Origin: Metridium senile
Taxonomy: Eukaryota; Cnidaria; Anthozoa; Actiniaria; Metridiidae
Direction: 5' to 3'
Assembly: GCA_949775045.1 (NCBI GenBank)
Contig: OX459106.1
Coordinates: 4,583,384 to 4,647,383, forward strand
Length of the DNA stretch: 64,000 nucleotides
Shown here: piece by piece, positions 54,476 to 64,000 of the stretch
Layout of the letters: each line of letters starts with the position of its first letter
Numbering within the stretch: the stretch's first letter is position 1
The notes under the pieces: model-generated
Seen by the model: only the letters and a program-made list of their open reading frames with translations
The model's database searches: none
Told to the model about the DNA's origin: nothing
Translations under genes and position numbers: made by a program

Positions 54476-55082
54476 ACATTTCTTATAAGTTTGTGACTAT
54501 GTTTTGACAAAAAAATTCGAGGCGAATTTTTCTCGTCGTTCTCTTTTGACCAAACTCCTTTTGATCGATGTAATTGTTCATATGTTATTTTTTAAATTCG
54601 TTCCACAGCGTGGCTTCGTGGTTGTTTTTCAGTGGATTCATCGTCGTGACAGACAGTGGACGCTCATGCAATCATTACATAGCATTCCTTAGCATTGAAA
54701 ACAAACTCCCACTGCAACACAATGTTAAAACAACCAGAATATCCCTGCAACTGCTGCTGGTCACTAGTCCTGTTTTTGACGACGTATGACTGAATCAGCG
54801 AGTAAACTTGAAACGAAGTGGTAAGGTTTACAACATCGCCTTCTTGTACACTTCGGTGACATTTTCTCTGTCTCGCTAGTTTGGTTCAAGCTTTAAATAC
54901 ATGAAAAGCTGAATATATGTGTCTTGGGTTGAGTTAGTGTATTACTACAAATAGGACAGGTTACCAGCTTCTCCAAGTCTTCAGCGAAATAATTAGAACT
55001 GCCTTTGTGGTTCACAGATCGATTTCTGTTTACTCGTACAAGTTCCGAGAAGAAACGGCTGAATAGCTATCACCATAGAAAC

Positions 55083-55790
55083 CATGACATAATAAAAGCA
55101 AAAACTATTTCAAACATCTGAACTCTGAACTTTCTGAAAACAAAATTATTGCATCGTGACAACTGCTAACTTACTTAAATGTCGACAATGCCAGGGGTTT
55201 TTCCCAGGATCATATTTGAGTTGAGTTGAACCGAATAAAATAAATATTTTGAAAATATATAAGAACAAAAGTCTCTCAGCTCTTGCCAAAAAAAAATTAT
55301 AAGGGTTTATTACATGACCGTGTATCTTGGAGTCTGGACACTAGTAAATTGAGCAATCTGATTGGTTGACCGGTCCGAAAGTGATATTGATATTTGAAAA
55401 ATCGTCTACAAAGTCAACAACGTTTTTTGAAGTCAGGAAGTGTTCTTGTCTTTCTTTCTCTGCATAAAAACAAGTTCAAAAATCTTGAAAAAGGCCGTTT
55501 TTCTCGATTCAAAGTTATCTCAGCGATCATCATGCTTTCATCTTCTTCATTCTTGAAAGTACGACACAGACAAATTAATTCCTTCAACAGTTGACGGTGA
55601 TTTCGCTTAAAGTTGTTATTAATATTTATTGAGTTTTTTCATGTAAAGAAACATTTTATAAATATTTGTTTTTTTTTTTACCGTTTTATCTACTTCTTCA
55701 TTTTTTTTTTTATTAATTACTATTTCTTTTTCATTTATTTATTTATTTTATTTATTTTCTTATTTTCATATTTTGTTTTTTAATATATTT

Positions 55791-55821
<31 letters not shown>

Positions 55822-56184
55822 TTATTTTTTTTGGTCCGTGTTTTCCCAAATGGTCCGTCGACGGACCGGTCCGTCGATCCGCGGTCCGCCGGTCCGTTGG
55901 TCCGCCGACGGACGGTCCGAATCCATTTTTTCCCGACACTTGATATTCTAGATATTCAACCGATTTGTACATATTTGTAAATATATATGTCATGTTGATA
56001 TGGATGTCAACCTGAACGAAACCACCAACGTACTGAATATTGAAATCGTCTGGATATGTTGATATATAATACAGAAGAAGTCATCAATTTGTTGATATTG
56101 GTGTGTGTATTGTGTATTAACTAGTACCATGTCCTGTGTCTTGTGTCTTACTATCTATGGATTCCTTGGTCTGTCCTCGTTACC
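55083..56184. repeat. Tandem segmental duplication, copy 1
   Basis: 1.1-kb unit starting 'catgacataataaaagcaaa' and ending 'ggtctgtcctcgttac', directly followed by copy 2. It contains (TTTA)n-type sequence at 55730-55825 and a GGTCCG-rich island at about 55850-55920. Compared with copy 2 it lacks three blocks (about 496, 37 and 435 bp). Confidence 0.93.
55850..55920. repeat. GGTCCG-rich palindromic island (copy 2 at 57892-57960)
   Basis: About 70 bp made of GGTCCGxCG and CGGACC words in both orientations (ggtccgtcgacggaccggtc). It is very GC-rich inside an AT-rich context and strongly self-complementary. Confidence 0.9.
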
Positions 56185-57829
56185 ATGACATAATAAAAGC
56201 AAAAACTATTTCAAACATCTGAACTCTGAACTTTCTGAAAACAAAATTATTGCATCTTGACAACTGCTAACTTACTTAAATGTCGACAATGCCAGGGGTT
56301 TTTCCCAGGATCATATTTGAGTTGAGTTGAACCGAATGAAATAAATATTTTGAAAATATATAAGAACAAAAGTCACTCAGCTCTTGCCAAAAAAAAATTA
56401 TTTAACAATTATTCGCCGAAGGCGAAGTGATTATCGGTGAATATTTACCGAGCGGTGAGTCTTCGAGCTGCGAGGTAAATATTCACCGATAATCACTTTG
56501 CCTGAGGTGAATAATCGTTTTAGTATAAATACAAAGGTGATTATTTCAAAAAAGAAAGAAGGAAACAGCATTGAAAGTGAAAATATTTTATTTTTTAAAA
56601 GCGCGACCGTTACGCGTAAAAATTATAAACTTTGTCTCGCATATAATGACAAAAAAAAAAAAAACCGTGAAAATTTACTATGATACCTTTAAATAACTTG
56701 ACACCAAACTTAGTAGCTTCTTTTGTCGTTTTTTGGACAGCATTTTCTTTAAAGTTTTCAATTTCATCTTCGCTAACAGTGACAAAACAACTACTGGCAG
56801 CCATTTTGTCCGGAAAGGTGATTATCGGCTGATAATCCGAGATAGCAAACCAATCAGAGCGCGCGATTTTGTATAATCACCTTTGTATTTATACTAAAAG
56901 GGTTTATTACATGACCGTGTATCTTGGAGTCTGGACACTAGTAAATTGAGCAATCTGATTGGTTGAATTCGATTTCGCTCCGGTCTAGATTTTCCTAGGT
57001 AGACCGGTCCGAAAGTGATATTGATATTTGAAAAAATTGAAAAATCTTCTTAGGTAATTGTTTATTACGGTAATTTATCAAACAAAAATAGCAGGAGAAA
57101 CGTTTGTACGATCCTGAATTGACCAAAACATTGACAGAATGCAATAAGATAAAGAAAAACTCACTGAGAGAGAAATTCAAAGGCTATAGGTGGCGAGCAT
57201 TGGTTGTTTTTACATACATTTTAACAAGCAAAAGTTGAGAAAATCAAATCAAATTGCAAAAACTCACGAGAAAATACACAAAAGGATTTTATTTTAATTC
57301 TCTAAAGAATATAAAGCTCGTTCACATACCTCAATAATAGTTGAAAAGTGTACTTTTAGTTTTTGTCTTTCCTTGTAAACAACACGGCGTTGAGTTGAGC
57401 TTTCTTTTGTTGAGAAATATCGCTGCTTTTCAGTTACTTTTAAAAAGCTGTAAAATTCACGATAAGTTTGTCTACAAAGTCAACAACGTTTTTTGAAGTC
57501 AGGAAGTGTTCTTGTCTTTCTTTCTCTGCATAAAAACAAGTTCAAAAATCTTGAAAAAGGCCGTTTTTCTCGATTCAAAGTTCTCTCAGCGATCATCATG
57601 CTTTCATCTTCTTCATTCTAGAAAGTACGACACAGACAAATTAATTCCTTCAACAGTTGACGGCGATTTCGCTTAAAGTTGTTATTAATATTTATTGAGT
57701 TTTTTCATGTAAAGAAACATTTTATAAATATATTTTTTTTTTTTACCGTTTTATCTACTTCTTCATTTTTTTTTTATTAATTACTATTTTTTTCTCATTT
57801 ATTTTTTTATTTTTTATTTTCATATATTT

Positions 57830-57860
<31 letters not shown>

Positions 57861-58272
57861 TTATTTTTTTTTGGTCCGTGTTTTCCCAAATGGTCCGTCG
57901 ACGGACCGGTCCGTCGATCCGCGGTCCGCCGGTCCGTTGGTCCGCCGACGGACGGTCCGTATCCATTTTTTCCCGACACTTGATATTCTAGATATTCAAC
58001 CGATTTGTACATATTTGTACATATATATGTCGTGTTGATATGGATGTCAACCTGAACGAAACCACCAACTGAATATTGAAATCGTCTGGATATGTTGATA
58101 TATAATACAGAAGAAGTCATCAATTTGTTGATATTGGTGTGTGTATTGTGTATTAACTAGTACCATGTCCTGTGTCTTGTGTCTTACTATCTATGGATTC
58201 CTTGGTCTGTCCTCGTTACTTCCGCCATTAGGTAAGCTTCCACGATAAAGAAATACTGCTGACACGATAACC
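56185..58272. repeat. Tandem segmental duplication, copy 2
   Basis: Second copy, nearly identical to copy 1 over the shared parts (for example 'actgctaacttacttaaatg', 'aacaacgttttttgaagtca', 'ggtccgtcgacggaccggtc'). It carries an insertion at 56402-56897 and extra blocks near 56966-57002 and 57034-57468. It extends beyond the duplication end with 'ttccgccattaggtaagctt', which copy 3 (near 63450) also has. Confidence 0.93.
56402..56897. mobile_element. Insertion in duplication copy 2
   Basis: Present in copy 2 and absent from copy 1, where 'ttat' joins 'aaggg' directly, so the boundaries are clean. It includes a palindrome (gaagtgattatcggtgaata ... tattcaccgataatcacttt) and the inverted pair 'ttagtataaatacaaaggtg' / 'cacctttgtatttatactaa'. 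It is related to 25183-25326 and has 'aaccaatcagagcgcgcg' near its right end. No coding role was recognised. Confidence 0.82.
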
Positions 58273-59205
58273 ACACATTACATACATACATTATATATCA
58301 ACATGCACCCTATTGTGCTGTTTGCACAGTTGATCAACGAGTTATTTTGTAACTTTCAAACATTAAAACTAAACTTTAAACGCTCAAACCATTGTTGTAT
58401 TGTTCATCATTTCCATCGCACAGAATCCTATTAGACCTTTTTGCTTTACCACTATTTTCGACTTCTTGTGCTTTAAAAACAATAGGTGAGATAAAAGATT
58501 GTACGGAATGTGAACATCTTTAGAAGTTGAACAAAAGATGCTTGTATTTCATTATTAAACATTTGATAGTGCAAACGTTTAGTCAATATTTCATCTTTGA
58601 TTTGCACCCCCTACCTATCGGACATAATTTTAATTGATTATTACGAAATATAAGTTTTAGCCTTGAATCCAATATTAGCCTTTAAAGTCATTTTCTAACA
58701 AAATGCTTCATGCTGCTTACACCTTGAATGTTTGCCCCCAGTTGTGGAAAGTTTTATCAAAATTTAAAAAGGCGGATTGCAAGATATCGAGGATTGTTTA
58801 AATAAAGCGGATAATTTACGCAAAATTTAAACAATAGATTTTGCATCGATATATTTACTATTTCTTGGGTATCTGTTAGCAAACATCATCGTTCGTTCTT
58901 TTCTCCTATATCTCTTGCTCACTTTATGGCAATTAGATAGCAATTGAGCCATACGATCTTCTCAAAACGTAAAATATATGAGCCGGAACAAAAGTCCAAT
59001 GTTTACTTTTTTTCGCGTTTTTGTATACAATTTCACAAAAATGCAAACATCGTAAAACTCGTCTTTTTGTTTTTAATAAAACTTTATGAGTGCTTCAAGC
59101 TATTAATGTTTCGTAAAGTCTCTGATTTTCATGTCCATTGGGTAGTTTTAAAGGTATCTAATGTAGACGCAAAGTTGAGTAATATTGAGATACTGCTCAA
59201 AGATG
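58273..59205. other. Intergenic, no feature recognised
   Basis: AT-rich. A 109-codon open frame at 58944-59273 overlaps the foldback below and has no recognisable content. Confidence 0.45.
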
Positions 59206-59207
59206 TG

Positions 59208-59476
59208 GTGCTCGGGGAGTTCTATTGTTTGATGTTTGGCAAAACAAGACAATCCTTCACACCATTTGCATGATTTCACCGCGCTTGGCTGCCCTACGAA
59301 TAATTTCCGAAGTATGGTAATGTGCTTTTGAAACGCGCACGGTAACGTTAACGAAGCATCTGTATATTACCATACTTCGGAAATGATTCGTAGGGCAGCC
59401 AAGTGCGGTGAAATCATGCAAATGGTGTGAAGGAATGTCTTGTTGTGCCAAACATCAAACAATAGGACTCCACGAG
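59208..59476. mobile_element. Foldback MITE with about 110-bp arms
   Basis: 'ctcggggagttctattgttt', 'gatgtttggcaaaacaagac', 'gcttggctgccctacgaata', 'tccgaagtatggtaat' and the inverse ending 'caaacaataggactccacga'. The loop contains 'gcgcacggtaacgttaacg'. Confidence 0.9.
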
Positions 59477-59643
59477 TTATATGTAACTAAAATATAATTG
59501 AAATTTGTACGTTCCTAAGAAAAAAGTCAGTAAATTTGGGTACTGATTAATTGTAATTGCATGACACAAATTCAAAATGGCTCAAAATTATTTCTGGAGA
59601 TTTATGTCACTGGGCTCAAAAATGTTTTTTGGAAATTTCTTAA

Positions 59644-60940
59644 AGGTGGCTGACTACTATACAAAAACTAGAAAACTGCGCATGACTTCGCGCACATACG
59701 ACATCGAGTCACGGTAGAGATACAGGGAATCCAAACATTCATTTTTGTGCCGTATATTTTAAAGCGTTAAGCAATTTAACAGCCATTATCATGATTTAGA
59801 TATGCTGTCATTTGAAATGGATCTGTTTCACCTTGATATGTGAATTTATAAAAGTAAAAGGAACTTCAAAGGTGGCCGAACTAGCGATTATTTTAATTAC
59901 AAAAATCACATTTCACGAAAAACGGCAAAATAGGACTCAAAACTTATCCAAATAACAATTGCACAACATTAGTGAAATAAAACGAAAACATAAGCATTAT
60001 GTAAAAGGCATTTTCTGTCGAAAAGACAATTTTTTAGCACGTTTTTGTTGGAAAAAATAATGGATATGAAAGTTGAAATATGTCAAAAAGACGATGGAAA
60101 ATTAGTTAAAACAAAACAATGAACACATGAAATGATACATAGCGACATTTATTATACCTTCTACTTACAGAAAAGTGAATTGCCTTTGAGAAATAATCCA
60201 TAAACCTGTTTTAAGGGACGTTTTTGAAAAAGAAATACTTCGAGTAGATGACAAACTTTCCCTCAACATCGCACGAGTGTTGCGTGACAAGATGGCGTAA
60301 GTTCAAAAGGAACAGCTCATTGGATTGGGTAAAATGTATCCAATCAGAAATAACGTTGTAAGTCTCCCGTTCCCAGGACTGGCAGAGTAGTCAAAATGGT
60401 TGAAAAAGCTGATTTTAGGCTCGTTTTTCTCTTAAAACTCAAAACTTCGCCCGGGACCCTATGATTTGTTTTTGATATTCAGGAAGAACAGGTAAAAATC
60501 GTTGTTTTGACAAACTTTAAGAAAGTTGTCATTTCTACAACTATAAAAAAAATACTGTGTCTGCTAATACAAATGCTCGTTTACGCTCGATTTGGGACTT
60601 TATGAGCATACATATTACATATTTGTTCACCTTACTCGGACATATTTCCTATTAATTATTTAACAGATCTCGAGAACAATCCTCACATAAGATTTTCTGA
60701 AGAAAATACGTCCACGGCTTTTTTAGTTTTTATGTTGTGGATTATTTGGTTCCAAGCGCAGTTTTTGCCATTTTTCGTTCGAAAACTTGCAGAGTGGGCA
60801 CTATTCGAGGTCCAATATCTCAGAAACGAGCTCGGGACACCCCATTTTTCTCTTTTTCATCTGAATCACCATTAAATTTCCTATGAAATACCTTTCTAAT
60901 AATAAATTCTGATTTGTTTTTCGTATAGTAGTCAGCCACC
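59644..60940. mobile_element. Non-autonomous element flanked by TTAA, 1.3 kb
   Basis: Ends 'aggtggctgactactatac' and, on the right, 'gtatagtagtcagccacc', with TTAA at 59640-59643 and 60941-60944. A degenerate internal copy of the end (aaaggtggccgaactagcg) lies near 59870. No transposase was recognised. Confidence 0.82.
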
Positions 60941-60944
60941 TTAA

Positions 60945-61900
60945 ACCAAATATTGTATAAATTTTGAGTTTTAGATGACGTCACATGCACATGAAAGCCA
61001 GTAATACAATAATAAAAATAATAGTGCATGGACATTGACATTTCAACTGCTGATAACAAAATAGACAAAGAATCACGTGTTAATCTGTACATTGCAGGAG
61101 TAAAGCAGTAATATGCTTTTTTTTTTCATTAATTCTAAATCTTTGATTTCGCTATTTTTGATGAATAGTGAAATTGACGCGAACTTTCAACAAGCACTTG
61201 AAAGGGCATGTTGGGAAATAAAGTCCATTTCAATTTTCTCCTCATCATTCGCTGTTGTGTGCTCCACAACGTACTATGGTTCGCGTCTTCTTTATTTTTC
61301 TTATAAATTGTATTGATGATCAAAAATATATGTATGTCACTTTTGTGGTTAATAGTTGCTGTAGTTGCGGTTTATGAATGAACGGTTGGATGGTCTGCGT
61401 TTATCTTCCATTTGGTTGGTAAAGGATATAAAGACAATGAGTTTGAAAGACCCTGTTACGTTACCTATGTTTTTATGCCCTTGGGTCACAACCAACATAG
61501 AGACAAGCCAATGCGTGTTCTGATATGCTACATAAACATCATAATAATTTCAATCAGTGTTGGATGTATATATTAAACATATCATAGTATCAGCCGGTCA
61601 TCATTCACTTTCTGCCTGCTTACCAAAGCCTTTACATATCACAACAACAACCAAGGTTTAAGAAATAATATGAAAGGTAAAAATGCAACTTCTATTGATC
61701 CATTTTTCTACCGATTGGCGTAAATAAATACGAGGCCAATTAATACTCTTCTGCTGGCTTAGTATTCAAAACTGCATTAAATATACGTATATACATTTAT
61801 TTTTATAGAAGTCAAAGTGAAGTAGCTCAATATAACATTAGGTATTAGAGATAAGTTATCTTGTTATTCAAATCAGTACTGCCTAGCTAGCAAAGTTAAC
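60945..61900. other. Intergenic, no feature recognised
   Basis: No exon-like segments. Short open frames on both strands at 61113-61323 are mutually overlapping and unremarkable. Confidence 0.45.
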
Positions 61901-61904
61901 CTTT

Positions 61905-62134
61905 ATATTGAAACTTGATATTATGGATGTCAGTCAACTCTTTATGCATATATTTCGTATTGACAATGATTTGGATAACATCTTGATCGAATCCAACCAA
62001 CTGAATTTTGAAATCGTCTGTATATAGGTTGATATCACAGAAGAAAACATCAATTGGTTGATATTTGGTGTGTGTATTGTGCACTGTAACCTAGTAAGCA
62101 CCATGTTCTGTGTCTTGTTTCTTACTATCTATGA
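61905..62134. repeat. Third, diverged copy of the duplicated unit (left part)
   Basis: 'aactgaattttgaaatcgtc', 'gttgatatcacagaagaaaa', 'catcaattggttgatatttg', 'tgtgtgtattgtg' and 'ccatgttctgtgtcttgttt' match the right part of the units at 55083 and 56185. It continues at 63431 after an insertion. Confidence 0.82.
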
Positions 62135-63430
62135 CAGTTCGGTTACTTGCCAGATTTGGCAATATGTGTCACGTGACAAAATGGCGTCCCCAAATAATCA
62201 TCAGGGTTTCTTGTTGTCATGGATTTTTTTGTAGTAAAATCAAATCAATCCAACAATTCACTGTAATAGGAGCAATCTATTGACATTTAAGTAGCAGTAG
62301 ATGCCCATATTTGGATACTACACGACCTTTTATGACCTTTTATGATAAGTTATTGTTGAATTTTTGATGATCGTTGGTGTTTACAGAGCTATTTAAAAGT
62401 ATCATTTTGATGTTTTTTTTGCAAAATTTGACCATGGTTGAAAGAAATCGGCTCGACTAGATCAAAAGTATTTGAGTTTTCCTTTTTAGCAGTATAATTT
62501 TTGTGTTGGCGCACAGCGAAAAAGTGATGGCGCATTTACAATGAAACGGCACACTGCAGTGAAACAGCATGGGCGCCATTTTACATCTCAGCAGTGGAGG
62601 CTCGTACGAAGAAGTATCTGGACAACGATCGTAGGGTTTGTTGTAACTACTTTGGGCGAAGGGTCAAAAGCATAAGAAACGTTTCGAAATTATTATTCAA
62701 ATAGGAGGCGTTACAGCTTTGGAAGGAATGTTTCAGTATCGAACGAGAAGATGTGTTCACGCGAACCCGTGCCGGCCGGAGGTATATCTGATCGCGCGCG
62801 TTGACAAAGATCCGACCTCGCATCAATTTGACGCAACATTGTAGAGTTAAGTAGAGACAAAGACTTTGATTTTGTATCCTAAATGTGTATTTGGTTATCA
62901 TAAACATTGTAAAAGTGATTCGTTGCTTATTTAATAGCATATTATTTCGGATGTTATGCCCCCTACCACGACAAGGTCACCACGCGTACCCAGTAAACCA
63001 GCAATGGAACTACAGCCAAGAAGTAGGTAGGGCTATCATCCCATTTGAAAGGGTTATTCCTTTTTAATAAGTGTATGTGGCTTCTATTGCGATCAATAAA
63101 ATAGAAGATACCACTCGCCAACATTGAGTTTGTTAGCGTAATATTAATCACTTGATCATTTGAATGATAAAGGGTAATAAATCCATAAACTTTTACAGAT
63201 TTGTATGAGTACTAAGTATCTAATATTCATAGAAATAAATATATATTTTTTAAATGCGTTTGTGGCTATTCTTTGTAAGTCGTTTAATTTAGGTTCTTAT
63301 TATTGATCGCTCACACATTTCAACATCTTTTGGTTGTTATGCTATTTGATACTGTTCTTGTGAATTCTCGAACGTGATTGGACAAAAGCAATGTCCAAAA
63401 TATTGCCAAATCTGGCAAGTAACCGAACTG
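62135..63430. mobile_element. 1.3-kb DNA element with 31-bp inverted repeats and TATGA target duplication
   Basis: Termini cagttcggttacttgccaga (and its exact inverse at the right end) extend over 31 bp. TATGA occurs at 62130-62134 and 63431-63435. The empty site is known from copies 1 and 2 (tctatggattcc). There is no recognisable transposase. Superfamily not assigned: the 5-bp duplication does not fit the usual hAT (8), piggyBac (TTAA) or mariner (TA) patterns. Confidence 0.9.
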
Positions 63431-63515
63431 TATGAATTCCTTGGTCTGTCATTGTTACTTCCGCCATTAGGTAAGCTACCACGATAAAGAAATACTGCTG
63501 ACACGATAAATACTT
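63431..63515. repeat. Third copy of the duplicated unit (right part)
   Basis: 'gaattccttggtctgtcatt', 'ttccgccattaggtaagcta' and 'aagaaatactgctgacacga' match 58190-58272. Confidence 0.85.
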
Positions 63516-64000
63516 CTAAATAAAATTAAAATTGTATTGTATTGATTATTATATGTATGATATTTAATTAATTGTTATATTTATGATTAGAGTATTAGTA
63601 AATGTTATTAGATAGAGCGAAAACACTATATCCATGAAACAAAATCAAATTGTTAGTGTGTAATAGTTCTTATTTAGCGACTATTAGTTACTATAAAAGA
63701 CAAGTAAAGTTGTAGTGAGGTATTCTTTCCTTTTGCATTTAATTTGATGTTTCTGGTTGAGTGATACTGACTAAATAGTCACTAAATAAAAACTATTATA
63801 GTTAGTAACTATTTTGTTTTTATTTCATGGTTCTAGTGTTTTCGCTCTATTTATTTAATTAAAAGGAAACTTATAAGACCACCGCGAATACAACTGAATA
63901 ATTATTTCATGGTATTCGTACTATTACTTCCTATAAACATTCTTGTGATTTCACAGTCAGTACTGTCAATGTCATATTCTTGGCTTTCACCTATCACGTG
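63516..64000. other. Window end, AT-rich, inverted words
   Basis: A loose inverted repeat at 63615-63860: 'agagcgaaaacacta...ccatgaaac' against 'tttcatggttctagtg', 'ttttcgctct'. The interior has 'agcgactattagttactata / tatagttagtaact'. Probably one more foldback element. Confidence 0.55.

Noticed and set aside
62647..62940. 97-codon ORF within the TATGA-flanked element as transposase
   Set aside because: Too short, with no DDE-like or DNA-binding motif visible.

Overview
The window is nuclear DNA of an invertebrate animal. It is AT-rich (roughly two thirds A+T by eye) and has spliceosomal introns with GT..AG borders. Its genes are animal-specific: a cadherin, a HES-type bHLH repressor with an Orange domain and WRPW tail, an HSD17B14-like dehydrogenase, a secreted-type DNA/RNA non-specific endonuclease and an HNMT-like methyltransferase copy. 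The transposon remnants, including a 2A-like motif next to an OTU-like domain, resemble those I associate with cnidarian and other early-branching animal genomes. A cnidarian or similar invertebrate is plausible, but the sequence does not prove it.

Layout. 1-3179 (+): exons of a cadherin whose ends lie outside the recognised exons. 3180-7984: repeats, including a CCAA microsatellite, an ACTATCAT-rich palindromic cluster and a tandem repeat that runs into the HES stop codon. 7985-13211 (-): a complete four-exon HES gene. Its second intron holds a LINE 3' fragment and several foldback elements, and two exact CSL/Su(H) Notch-response motifs lie upstream of its ATG. 13600-22200: inverted-repeat elements, an OTU-like transposon remnant (16090-16616) and one candidate orphan exon (17056-17235, -). 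22758-29934 (-): the 3' part of an endonuclease gene, with three short homologous phase 1-1 exons encoding a repeated linker. A 2.9-kb hexanucleotide satellite sits between two of these exons. 30000-39400: minisatellites, poly-G tracts and DNA-transposon derivatives. 39405-40293 (-): an HNMT-like frameshifted pseudogene with no introns. 42235-50302 (+): a complete nine-exon HSD17B14-like short-chain dehydrogenase. 50303-64000: almost entirely repeats. These include a TTAA-flanked element nested in another, a tandem duplication of about 1.1 kb that has since picked up insertions, and a 1.3-kb element with 31-bp terminal inverted repeats and TATGA target duplications.

The genes are independent and unrelated in function; there is no operon or cluster logic. 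Exons were built by joining conserved peptide segments at GT/AG sites with matching codon phase. All joins in the HES, HSD17B14 and endonuclease genes keep the frame. The main oddities are the satellite inside the nuclease gene, with higher-order structure and no splice dinucleotides on the gene's sense strand, the duplicated nuclease linker exons, and the CSL site pair at the HES gene.
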